Shown: positions 23,939-30,767 of the stretch, in pieces
Numbering within the stretch: position 1 is the stretch's first letter
Layout: each line of letters begins with the position of its first letter
DNA from: CAZOKO01 sp964580455
GTDB lineage: Bacteria > Desulfobacterota > WTBG01
Assembly (NCBI GenBank): GCA_964580455.1
Contig: CAZOKO010000021.1
Span: 1-30,767 of the forward strand
Direction of reading: 5' to 3'
Length of the DNA stretch: 30,767 nt
Made by a program: the position numbers and the translations under genes
Notes under the pieces: generated by a model
What the model saw: only the letters and a program-made list of their open reading frames with translations
The model's database searches: none
What the model was told of the DNA's origin: nothing

Positions 23939-24259
23939 AATCAAGCCACAAATCACAAACAATTAGAATAACAAAAAGGTTGTTTTGAACATTGACGTAT
24001 TCGTAAAAAGTCCAATTTGTTCCTTATTTGTCATTCCTGCGAAAGCAGGAATCCAGTAATTTCAGGTCGTTATGGACTCCCGCTTTCGCGGCAGCGACTC
24101 GATTTATGACTTTTTACGAGAGCATCAACATTGGGATTTGGAAATTATTTGTAATTTGATGCTTGGTACTTGGAATTTGACATAAGGAGGAGGGGGGTGA
24201 GAGCTTACTTTAAAAAGCATAATTTTATAAACTTACTTAAATGAGGAAGGAGTGAGACA
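23939..24259. repeat. repeat-rich intergenic region with nested inverted repeats
   Basis: No gene is visible. The outer arms, CAAGCCACAAATCACAAAC (from 23942) and the ATTTGTAATTTGATGCTTGG segment (24147-24166), are imperfect reverse complements of a (C)AAATTACAAA word family. The MITE-like element listed next lies between them. The last 60 bases hold the ribosome binding site GGAAGGAG for the LolA-like gene. No clear promoter boxes found, although one is expected here. Confidence 0.6.
23988..24133. mobile_element. MITE-like element with TCGTAAAAAGTC terminal inverted repeats
   Basis: A perfect 12-base terminal inverted repeat, TCGTAAAAAGTC (24001-24012) and GACTTTTTACGA (24108-24119), extends outward imperfectly to about 25 bases; TTGA is conserved in both extensions. 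The word AACATTG occurs just outside both ends (23988-23994 and 24127-24133). Inside is a stem-loop, ATTCCTGC-GAAA-GCAGGAAT (24033-24052), of the widespread 'GTCATTCCTGCGAAAGCAGGAATCC' type, and a second, CCGC-TTTC-GCGG (24080-24091). No coding capacity; any mobility would need a transposase in trans. Confidence 0.7.
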
Positions 24260-25189
24260 ATGAAAAGAGTGCTGTTGTTTTTATTGCTTATTAGTTTTTT
24301 AATGATTCATATGTTTTACAGTTCTGAAAGCTTTGGCGAGGAAACTAAACTGAAGGTTATCCCGCCGGCATGTCCTACCTGCTGCGAGGTAATGAAGCCT
24401 TATCCTGGCATTTCAGCAGATGAATTGATGAAGATCAATCTTTATATAAAGTTCACTAAGTTTGCCAGGGACTATAAAGGTATTGGACTCATCAAGCTGA
24501 TTAATAAAAAGGGTTTTACAAGGACAAGAGACTGGGGGCGCTATCGTATCCTTCTCAATGAGAGGAGTGACGTTTTCGATTATAAGGATTTAGTAGTAAT
24601 TTTGGGACCACAGAATATAAAGGGATTGTCTGTTTTAACCTGGACATACCTCGATCCTAAGAAAGATCAGGAAATATGGCTCTGGCTTCCCAGCCTTAGA
24701 AAGGTACGTCGAATCTCCCAGTCAGAAGCAGATGACCCCTTCATGGGTTCGGAGTTTACTACGGAAGAAATGTCGACCAGGAAGTGGGAAGACGAAACAT
24801 ATAAACTGGTAGGAGAAAAAACGTTTGATGGTTATACTTCCACCTATAACGATAAGACCTACTATAAAGACACTGACTGTTATGTGATAGAAGCAAGACC
24901 GAAGAGAAAGGAATGGTATTATTCCAAACGTGTTGTATGGCTTGATAAACGATTTGCCGGTCTCATCTTTGATGAGGTCTATGATGCTGCTGGGAGAAGA
25001 TGGAAAACTTTTGTCAAGGAGTATGCGATCTGGGAGAACGGCTGTCTTCCCCAGATTTTTCTGGAAGGAAAAGATCAGCTCACCAGCCATATATCTGTTA
25101 TTGGTTTTAAAGAAAAAGATATAGAGTTCAATACTGATTTGAAAGAAAGTTTTTTCACGGAAAGAACTTTAATGCGGTCAAAATGGTAA
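24260..25189 (+). CDS. outer membrane lipoprotein-sorting (LolA-like) protein, copy 2
   Basis: A 309-residue paralog of the protein at 2888-3784 with the same blocks (KGLSVLTWTY, WLWLPSLRK, TRKWEDETYK, LMRSKW at the end). The N-terminal signal sequence (about 1-26) shows export; two cysteines in CPTCCEV (about 38-44) lie in the region just after it. The protein probably binds acyl or other hydrophobic ligands in the periplasm. Start ATG 24260 with GGAAGGAG. The outer-membrane protein gene follows 12 bases after the stop, with its ribosome binding site AAAGGAGG touching this stop codon, so the two form a transcription unit. Confidence 0.85.
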   Translation: MKRVLLFLLLISFLMIHMFYSSESFGEETKLKVIPPACPTCCEVMKPYPGISADELMKINLYIKFTKFARDYKGIGLIKLINKKGFTRTRDWGRYRILLNERSDVFDYKDLVVILGPQNIKGLSVLTWTYLDPKKDQEIWLWLPSLRKVRRISQSEADDPFMGSEFTTEEMSTRKWEDETYKLVGEKTFDGYTSTYNDKTYYKDTDCYVIEARPKRKEWYYSKRVVWLDKRFAGLIFDEVYDAAGRRWKTFVKEYAIWENGCLPQIFLEGKDQLTSHISVIGFKEKDIEFNTDLKESFFTERTLMRSKW

Positions 25190-25201
25190 AGGAGGTATTT
25201 A

Positions 25202-26629
25202 ATGAAAAAGTATCGTCTTCTACTGGTTATTAGTTTAACTTTGTTTCTGGTTACTTTTTTTATCAAGTTTCAGGTTCATGCTACGCTTATTGATGTCGAT
25301 AAACTCACGTTGTCAGGGTTCTTAAAGAATGCGACTTCGGTTAACCTGGATGATATGGATGAATTCTATAAAATCAGGAGCACCGTTCAGCTGGCAGCAG
25401 AGTATCGATTAACGGAAAACATTCATTTCTTTACCATCTTTCGCGAATGGTATGACAGTGCCTATGATGCGGAGAGTAGGTGGAGACGTAATAAAGGCAA
25501 TAGGAAACATTTGAGTCGCACCAAGGATACAGACTGGCTGAGGGAGTGCTATATCGACTTCTATTTTGACCATCTGGACATCCGCATAGGAAAACAACAG
25601 GTAGTGTGGGGAACTGCAGATGGGGTTAAGATCCTGGACATTGTCAACCCTATAGATATGAGGGAGTTTAACCTGGAGCTTACCAGAAAACATGATGCTG
25701 ATGTTAGAATACCTCTCTGGATGTTAAAGTTAGAGTATGCACCTACTGTAAATGGAACACTGCAGTTTCTGTTCATACCTGATTTTAAATCGAATTTCTA
25801 TGCACCTGCCGGAGCCCCCTATTCCGTGCGGGCAAAAAATGTAGGTGAGGAAAGATTAGATACCTTAAGACGTATGGGTTGTGACGTGGTTATACACCGT
25901 AAGAAACCCGGGAAAAGTCTGGAAAATGCCAAGATCGGTGTGAGATGGCTGGATGTTATAAACGGGTTTGAGTATACACTTAACTACCTGCATGGTTACA
26001 GTCATGCGATGTCAAGACATTTCATGGGTATTAAACCGATTGGGATACCCTTCTTCCCTGGTTCTGTTGCCTACTTTGAAGACAGGTATGCACAAACGGA
26101 AACGTTTGGCTTCTCATTTTCTAAAGCACTTACCAAGGGATTATTAAGAGGGTACAATTTCAGAGGTGAGTTTGCCTACATCAAGAATTATGATAATGGC
26201 TATGGGTCTAAAGACGACCAGGTTGCTGTAGGAGAGGTTGATCAGTATAATTACGTTTTGGGAATTGATAAGTATTTCTGGACTAACTGGTTAGTAAGCT
26301 TTCAGTTTATTCAGTACTGGCTGGAGAGGGAAAAGGAAGAGGGATATCACTACCTTTTTGGCCCTACTTCTGATGTTTACGATCAGTGTGAGACCTTACT
26401 GAGTCTTAAGCTCGGTACGGATTTCATGCATGAGCGGGTGAAAGCAGATGTGCTCATGACCTGGGGCGATGATAACGACTGGCAAATTAATCCCAGGGTA
26501 GAATATGAACTGAGAGATTACCTGATTATTTCCTGGGGCATGAACCTCTTCTATGGACACAGCTCTCAATTGTTTGGAGAATTTAAGAATAGAGATACCA
26601 TGTACCTGGAAGTTAAGATTGGTTTTTAA
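25202..26629 (+). CDS. outer-membrane beta-barrel protein, DUF1302-like
   Basis: A 475-residue exported protein with an N-terminal hydrophobic signal (about 1-27), then alternating aromatic-rich strands and no long hydrophobic helices. The C-terminal strand ends in phenylalanine (MYLEVKIGF), as expected for Bam-dependent barrels. The segment IRIGKQQVVWGTADGVKILDIVNPIDMRE strongly resembles the conserved region of DUF1302-type proteins (GRQ-V-WG...NP-D), split here only for description. DUF1302, LolA-like (DUF1329-like) and RND exporters recur together in Gram-negative genomes and are thought to move lipids or other hydrophobic compounds. Here the exporter is 22 kb upstream, at the other edge of the block. 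Confidence 0.75.
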   Translation: MKKYRLLLVISLTLFLVTFFIKFQVHATLIDVDKLTLSGFLKNATSVNLDDMDEFYKIRSTVQLAAEYRLTENIHFFTIFREWYDSAYDAESRWRRNKGNRKHLSRTKDTDWLRECYIDFYFDHLDIRIGKQQVVWGTADGVKILDIVNPIDMREFNLELTRKHDADVRIPLWMLKLEYAPTVNGTLQFLFIPDFKSNFYAPAGAPYSVRAKNVGEERLDTLRRMGCDVVIHRKKPGKSLENAKIGVRWLDVINGFEYTLNYLHGYSHAMSRHFMGIKPIGIPFFPGSVAYFEDRYAQTETFGFSFSKALTKGLLRGYNFRGEFAYIKNYDNGYGSKDDQVAVGEVDQYNYVLGIDKYFWTNWLVSFQFIQYWLEREKEEGYHYLFGPTSDVYDQCETLLSLKLGTDFMHERVKADVLMTWGDDNDWQINPRVEYELRDYLIISWGMNLFYGHSSQLFGEFKNRDTMYLEVKIGF

Positions 26630-26636
26630 GGATTTT

Positions 26637-26655
26637 CTCTCCCTCGGTGGGAGAG
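26637..26655. repeat. small hairpin CTCTCCC-TCGGT-GGGAGAG
   Basis: A 7-base perfect stem (26637-26643 and 26649-26655) with a 5-base loop lies between the barrel gene and the nitroreductase. The next bases are GGTGAATGG, not a T-run, so it is not a standard terminator. Its sequence resembles common CCCTCTCCC/GGGAGAGGG intergenic hairpins. Confidence 0.55.
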
Positions 26656-26677
26656 GGTGAATGGAAGGAGCAAGCTA

Positions 26678-27190
26678 ATGGATGTATATGAAGCTATTGC
26701 CAATCGTAAGAGTGTGAGATCGTTTAAGGACAAAGATGTCCCCGAAGAGATCATTTCCAGGCTGCTTGAGACAGCGCGGCTTGCACCATCAGCGAGCAAT
26801 CGACAGGAATGGAGGTTTATAGTAGTGCGTGATCAAGCAACGAGAAAGCAACTGTCTGTGGCAGCTAGGGGTCAAAAATTTGTTGGCGAGGCACCTGTGG
26901 TTCTTGCCTGCTGTGCAGAAACCGACGGTCACGTGATGGCATGCGGACAAACATGTTATCCGATAGATGTCGCAATCGCTATCGACCATATCACACTCTG
27001 TGCAACTGCTGATGGTTTGGGAACATGCTGGATTGGTGCGTTTGACGAAGGCGAAGTTAAGAAGATACTTGAAATTCCACTACAGATTCGTGTTGTGGGA
27101 TTGCTGCCTATTGGCTATCCTAAGGATGCATCCCGTGTGGAGAAAAGTCGCCTTCCGCTGGAAAAAATCGTTAAGCACGAGCGGTGGTAG
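26678..27190 (+). CDS. nitroreductase family FMN oxidoreductase
   Basis: A 170-residue flavoprotein. The FMN-binding RKSVRSF motif (10-16) is followed by LAPSASNRQEWRF, also typical of the family. The GLGTCWIGAF segment in the second half contacts FMN. It lacks an N-terminal ferredoxin domain. Members reduce nitro groups, quinones or enones with NAD(P)H or ferredoxin, or act as dehydrogenases on ring compounds; the substrate cannot be read. A GTG at 26657 gives seven more residues, but GGAAGGAG seven bases before the ATG at 26678 decides the start. It follows the barrel gene by 48 bases and may be the last gene of that unit. It could tailor the polyketide-like product. Confidence 0.85.
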   Translation: MDVYEAIANRKSVRSFKDKDVPEEIISRLLETARLAPSASNRQEWRFIVVRDQATRKQLSVAARGQKFVGEAPVVLACCAETDGHVMACGQTCYPIDVAIAIDHITLCATADGLGTCWIGAFDEGEVKKILEIPLQIRVVGLLPIGYPKDASRVEKSRLPLEKIVKHERW

Positions 27191-27224
27191 ACGCAACACC
27201 TTTGTTTTTCTGATCAACTATTTT

Positions 27225-27713
27225 TTAATTACTGCCGCGTAAAGTAATGCTGTATGTAACAGGTTCTTCAACAGACACTGGAGAAGTAAGAGCAACACCT
27301 CCCATGGCTAAAACAAAACTTAGGCCCGTATCAATATCAACTATGGCGTTTGGACCTGAGACGGGAGCTATCCCAAATTTGAAATCATACCAGAACTTAC
27401 CCCCGGTTCCAATTATCGATACCCACCAGAATCCGGTTGCTTCATTTCCAGTAATGCTTAAACTGACTGAAACTGTTATATTACCTATAGATGTTGCCCC
27501 TATAGTAGTAAAATCAAAAGGGGTTGTTTGAGTTGTGGTGACAGTGACAGATTGACCTTCAAGTAATAAGAAATAGTTGAAACCTGAATCAGGGTTTATA
27601 CTCCCAACCTCTTCAGCCCTTACAAAATCTGTATGAACTAAAAGTGTAAAGGTAGTAATTAATGACAAAACCATGAAAATAAATATTCTTTTCGCTTGTT
27701 TTGACTTATTCAT
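27225..27713 (-). CDS. secreted hypothetical protein
   Basis: A 162-residue protein of no family I recognise. A signal peptide is clear: KSKQAKR followed by a hydrophobic core and a cut near VRA-EE (about residues 33-34). The mature part is rich in Thr, Ser, Val and Gly, with alternating pattern and no cysteine, suggesting a small beta-sandwich that is exported and perhaps cell-surface. The ATG at 27713 follows GAGGAGAAC; an in-frame extension to 27788 lies upstream of that site and is not favoured. It is convergent with the nitroreductase and divergent from AOR3, hence likely a single-gene unit unrelated to the biosynthetic block. Confidence 0.7.
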   Translation of the reverse strand: MNKSKQAKRIFIFMVLSLITTFTLLVHTDFVRAEEVGSINPDSGFNYFLLLEGQSVTVTTTQTTPFDFTTIGATSIGNITVSVSLSITGNEATGFWWVSIIGTGGKFWYDFKFGIAPVSGPNAIVDIDTGLSFVLAMGGVALTSPVSVEEPVTYSITLRGSN

Positions 27714-27778
27714 ATTGTTCTCCTCTTTTCCATTAACATCTTTAAAAGATGACTTATTAGAAAACAAGAATATAATAG

Positions 27779-27807
27779 CTTCTAACAATATTTATCATAA
27801 ATGTCAA
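27779..27807 (-). promoter_or_regulatory. possible sigma70 promoter of the secreted-protein gene
   Basis: On the - strand, TTGACA (27807-27802) is followed after 17 bases by TAGAAG (27784-27779), a perfect -35 with a weak -10. The leader to the ATG at 27713 would be about 60 bases. The rest of the 225-base divergent gap to AOR3 shows no other clear signal. Confidence 0.35.
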
Positions 27808-27938
27808 TCGAAAAATTTTGAGTTCCAAATTTCTGCAAAAAACTTCTTTCCTTTTGTTGTAAAAATTAGTATATAAAGCTTTCATTTGAGGTTACCTTGC
27901 TTCATATTTTGTTTTTTTACCAGAAAAGGAGGTAAATA

Positions 27939-29837
27939 TTGTCTTCTGATTTTAAATATAAGGGATATAAAGGCAGGTTATTAAGAGTTAACTTGACCAG
28001 TGGTAAGATAGCGGTGGAGCCTCTGAAGGAAGAATGGGTTGAGAAATATCTGGGGGGTGCGGGGATTGCTGCCCGTATTCTCTATGATGAACTTAAACCA
28101 GGGATTGATCCCTTTAGTCCTGAAAATAAGACGCTCATCATGACAGGGCCTGTCAGTGGAACTATGATTCCTACTGCTTCACGTGTAGGGGCCTATTGTA
28201 AATCTCCTCTTACCGGCTCTTTCTTTCATGGAACAGCCGGAGGTCATTTCGGATCAGAGCTAAAGTATGCGGGCTATGATGGGATCATTATTGAGGGTAA
28301 AGCCTCAGCTCCTGTTTATCTCTGGATTGATGATGATCTGGTGGAATTAAGAGAAGCCTCTCATCTTTGGGGGATGAATAGCTATGATGTTCAGGAGAGG
28401 TTAAAAGAGGAATTGGGTATTGACGAGATTCATGCTGCCAGTATCGGACCTGCAGGTGAAATGCTTAACCGTTTTGCCTGCATAACCTTCGGCTGTCGTG
28501 TTACCGGTCGGGGTGGAACAGGAGCGATTTGGGGTTCTAAAAATCTTAAGGCTGTCGTTGTTAGAGGGACAGGATCGGTTGATGTGCCAGACATAAATAA
28601 ATTTAAACATTTTGCCGATGAATTGCTTACAGTTTTCAGAAACCATCCAGCGACCTCTAAAATTCTTCCCACCTATGGCACACCTGTTCTGGTTAATGCC
28701 AATAATGCCCTGGGTGTTTTTGGGAGCTACAACTGGCGGGAAGAGATCTTCGAAAATGCAGAAGGGTTGAGTGGTGAAACCATGAGAGAAACTATTGTGG
28801 TTAAGGATAAGGCCTGTTTTGCCTGTCCTGTGCGCAGCAGTAAGTTTTGCGTTGTAAAATTAGAGGGACATGATACCTGCATAGTTGAAGGCCCTGAGTA
28901 TGAGAACATATATTCCCTGGGCTCCTGTTGTGGAGTTGATTCCATCAAGGCAGTTGCTATGGCAGAGCGTATCTGTGATGATTATGGTATGGATGCTATT
29001 GAGGCAGGCGTGGCTGTAGCCTTTGCCATAGAGTGTTTTGAGAAGGGTTTTTTGACTTTAGAAGATACCGAAGGGATAGATTTAAGATTTGGTGATGCAG
29101 AGTTAATGCTTACCATGATCCATAAAATTGGCAAGAGAGAGGGGTTGGGAGATCTTCTGGCTGAAGGGGTGAAAAGGGTATCAGAAAAGATTGGCCATGG
29201 ATCAGAAGACTTTGCCATGCATTCTAAAGGGATGACTTTTGCGGGGCATTCTGCGAGAGGGTTGCCAGGATTCGGGCTGGGTTATGCCACCGGGCCAAGG
29301 GGTGGCAGTCATCACGACGGACGTCCCACGGGGGAGAGGACAGGGCTGGTTCCCCGGGAAACGTTTGAAGGTAAAGGTGAATATACAGCCAGGATCAACC
29401 ACTTTATGATTTATACAGATTCCATGATTATATGTCACCTGGCGGAAGCCATCTGGGGACCGTTAGATATTTCTGAGTGGTGTGTAAAGTCAGTTAATGT
29501 TACAACAGGTATGCAGTCTTCACTGGAAGATGCCAAGAAGACCGGTGAAAGGATTTGGAATGTGATGAGGGCATTCATGGTGCGAGAGGGTTTTAGGAGA
29601 AAAGATGATAAACTGCCCAGGAGATTTATGGAAGAGCCTATTCCAAGAGGACCATCTAAGGGCATGGTCATTAGCCGGGAAAATCTGGATCTGATGTTAG
29701 ATGAGTATTACACATTTCGAGGATGGGATTTGAAAACGGGTATTCCAACACCTGAAAGGTTAATCAGCCTGGGCCTTGAAGATATAGCCCAGGATATGAA
29801 GGCATACCTGTCAGTCGCTGATCAGCAAAAAGGATAG
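27939..29837 (+). CDS. aldehyde:ferredoxin oxidoreductase family protein, AOR3 (variant cysteine spacing)
   Basis: The third AOR, 632 residues, starting with TTG at 27939 set by an excellent AAAGGAGG six bases upstream. The pterin-binding N-terminal domain is typical (YLGGAGIA at about 37-44, AGGHFGSELKYAGYDG at 100-115). The cluster motif is unusual: C293 and C296 are followed by PVRSSKF and then C304, giving CxxC-x7-C instead of CxxC-x3-C; the residue at the normal third position is serine. The final cysteine is in DSMIIC near residue 512. It may therefore hold the cluster differently or belong to another subfamily. It is separated from the block by the divergent secreted-protein gene and probably has its own promoter. 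Confidence 0.9.
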   Translation: MSSDFKYKGYKGRLLRVNLTSGKIAVEPLKEEWVEKYLGGAGIAARILYDELKPGIDPFSPENKTLIMTGPVSGTMIPTASRVGAYCKSPLTGSFFHGTAGGHFGSELKYAGYDGIIIEGKASAPVYLWIDDDLVELREASHLWGMNSYDVQERLKEELGIDEIHAASIGPAGEMLNRFACITFGCRVTGRGGTGAIWGSKNLKAVVVRGTGSVDVPDINKFKHFADELLTVFRNHPATSKILPTYGTPVLVNANNALGVFGSYNWREEIFENAEGLSGETMRETIVVKDKACFACPVRSSKFCVVKLEGHDTCIVEGPEYENIYSLGSCCGVDSIKAVAMAERICDDYGMDAIEAGVAVAFAIECFEKGFLTLEDTEGIDLRFGDAELMLTMIHKIGKREGLGDLLAEGVKRVSEKIGHGSEDFAMHSKGMTFAGHSARGLPGFGLGYATGPRGGSHHDGRPTGERTGLVPRETFEGKGEYTARINHFMIYTDSMIICHLAEAIWGPLDISEWCVKSVNVTTGMQSSLEDAKKTGERIWNVMRAFMVREGFRRKDDKLPRRFMEEPIPRGPSKGMVISRENLDLMLDEYYTFRGWDLKTGIPTPERLISLGLEDIAQDMKAYLSVADQQKG

Positions 29838-29844
29838 TAAAGAT

Positions 29845-30767
29845 TTACTTTTCTTTAAAACGATAGATACCGTCCCAATCAGCAGGGGGCGGTGTTTTTT
29901 TTAATTCCTCACATCGTCTGATATATAATATGGTAGTGACATCACTGGGGGATGTTTTGAGTGCTTTGTTGAATTCCTCAATAGCTTTTATCCATTCCCT
30001 GTTTCTATAGTGCTTAAGTCCTTCCTCATAGTGACTGAGAAACGATTCTTCCCACTTGGGAGGTGTATCCTCTTTTCTTAAAAGCTCATAGATTTTGACT
30101 GCCTTTTCTTTTCCCTTTACCTGCACCAGGTCTAATTCACGGAACATGAATTTGTCTTTTACATAGTTATAGGTAAATTCACTAATGATGATGCTGGTTC
30201 CATACTGTTTATTTAACGCTTCTAATCGAGACCCCAGGTTGACATTATCTCCAATCACCGTGTAATCAAAAAGTGAATCCGAACCCATATTGCCGACTAC
30301 CATTATTCCTGAATTAACCCCAATCCCTACGTTAAAGAGAGGTAACCCCTTTTTTTTCCATTTTTGCTGGAGCACTGTTAGTTCCTCTATCATACCAGTG
30401 GCAGTAAGACAGGCTTTAAGAAAGTGATCAGGCTGCTCCAGAGGGGCACCAAAAAAGGCCATAATGGCATCACCCATGTATTTGTCCAGTGTCCCCCCCT
30501 GTTCAAAGACTACGGTAGTCATAGCCGTCAGGTATTCATTCAAGAGTTGTTCTATCTGGCTGGGAGAAAGCCTTTCTGAGATAGTTGTAAAACCCCGGAT
30601 ATCAGAAAAGAGTACGGTTAATTCTTTTTCTTCCCCTCCCAGTTTCAGTTTGTCTGGATCTTTCAGTATTTCTTCTACTACTGGTGCGGCAAGGTAGTGT
30701 TGAAAAGTTGTTCTAATCCTCCGTTTTTCCTTTTCCTCTACCATATAGTGATAAGCAGTAATGGTAA
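29845..30767 (-). CDS. class III adenylate cyclase, 5' end beyond the window
   Basis: Partial gene: the frame stays open to the right edge (codons upstream of an internal ATG at 30744 continue as TITAYHY), so this is the C-terminal portion of a larger, probably membrane-anchored sensor cyclase, often CHASE2-linked. A linker resembling EKRRIR-F-YL precedes the catalytic domain. Visible residues: first metal aspartate in FSDIRGF, lysine and second aspartate in DKYMGDAIMAFFG, DYTVIGD with the purine-selecting aspartate, and NLGSRLEA with transition-state Asn and Arg. The Lys/Asp pair predicts ATP as substrate. The last 70 or so residues look like a TPR pair. It converges on AOR3, with only seven bases between stops. 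Confidence 0.9.
   Translation of the reverse strand, partial: TITAYHYMVEEKEKRRIRTTFQHYLAAPVVEEILKDPDKLKLGGEEKELTVLFSDIRGFTTISERLSPSQIEQLLNEYLTAMTTVVFEQGGTLDKYMGDAIMAFFGAPLEQPDHFLKACLTATGMIEELTVLQQKWKKKGLPLFNVGIGVNSGIMVVGNMGSDSLFDYTVIGDNVNLGSRLEALNKQYGTSIIISEFTYNYVKDKFMFRELDLVQVKGKEKAVKIYELLRKEDTPPKWEESFLSHYEEGLKHYRNREWIKAIEEFNKALKTSPSDVTTILYIRRCEELKKTPPPADWDGIYRFKEK

Noticed and set aside
24033..24052. Perfect 8-base hairpin with GAAA loop as a transcription terminator
   Set aside because: No T-run follows on either strand, and the sequence matches a common intergenic repeat type inside the MITE-like element.
435..26629. Antiviral defence or CRISPR system
   Set aside because: No nuclease, helicase, reverse transcriptase, toxin-antitoxin or spacer array was seen; the repeats present are palindromic and dispersed, not regularly spaced.
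27247..27531. + strand open frame over the secreted-protein gene
   Set aside because: It is the antisense shadow of the - strand gene, which has a signal peptide and a proper ribosome binding site.
29836..29855. Possible terminator AGTAA-AGA-TTACT followed by T-rich sequence between AOR3 and the cyclase
   Set aside because: A five-base AT stem is too weak to call as an intrinsic terminator, although a terminator is expected between convergent genes.

Overview
The window looks like part of the chromosome of an anaerobic Gram-negative bacterium, probably from an uncultured lineage near Desulfobacterota. That placement is inference. It rests on three tungsten-type aldehyde:ferredoxin oxidoreductase (AOR) paralogs, a B12-binding radical SAM enzyme, outer-membrane and LolA-like envelope proteins, and several intergenic repeat families, one of them a Tn-like element with TCGTAAAAAGTC ends. 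Nearly all genes lie on the + strand. Only a small secreted protein and a truncated adenylate cyclase at the right edge are on the - strand. No rRNA, tRNA, CRISPR array or transposase gene was seen.

Layout. 1-434 is AT-rich and carries a sigma70-like promoter overlapped by three copies of a CTTTAT-AC-ATAAAG operator-like sequence. 435-3784 encodes an RND/MMPL exporter and a periplasmic LolA-like protein. 3914-18978 is a biosynthetic block: B12 radical SAM enzyme, AOR1, ketopantoate-reductase-like enzyme, tandem TIGR04076 protein, active ketosynthase, catalytically dead ketosynthase (chain-length-factor-like), acyl carrier protein, metal-dependent 'cyclase' hydrolase, SRPBCC polyketide-cyclase-like protein, MFS transporter, AOR2, amidohydrolase/decarboxylase-like enzyme and FAD oxidoreductase. 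18995-23938 is a sugar-salvage block: nucleoside phosphorylase, MtnA-like isomerase plus a short non-catalytic paralog, class II aldolase fused to an SCP2 lipid-binding domain, and aldehyde dehydrogenase. 24260-26629 has a second LolA-like protein and an outer-membrane beta-barrel protein. 26678-30767 has a nitroreductase, the secreted protein, AOR3 and the cyclase.

How it may fit together. The ketosynthase/dead-ketosynthase/ACP core with two unrelated cyclase families is the minimal architecture of a type II polyketide synthase. The AORs, radical SAM enzyme, reductase, FAD oxidoreductase and decarboxylase-like enzyme would tailor the product without oxygen. The salvage genes match the chemistry that turns 5'-deoxyadenosine or methylthioadenosine into DHAP plus a small aldehyde. 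That would dispose of the radical SAM by-product and send the aldehyde to oxidation. The RND, LolA-like and beta-barrel genes that bracket the block look like a route for moving a hydrophobic product to the outer membrane. The product is unknown. I see no dedicated acyltransferase, FabG-type ketoreductase, dehydratase or phosphopantetheinyl transferase in the window, so these would have to come from primary metabolism or lie outside it.
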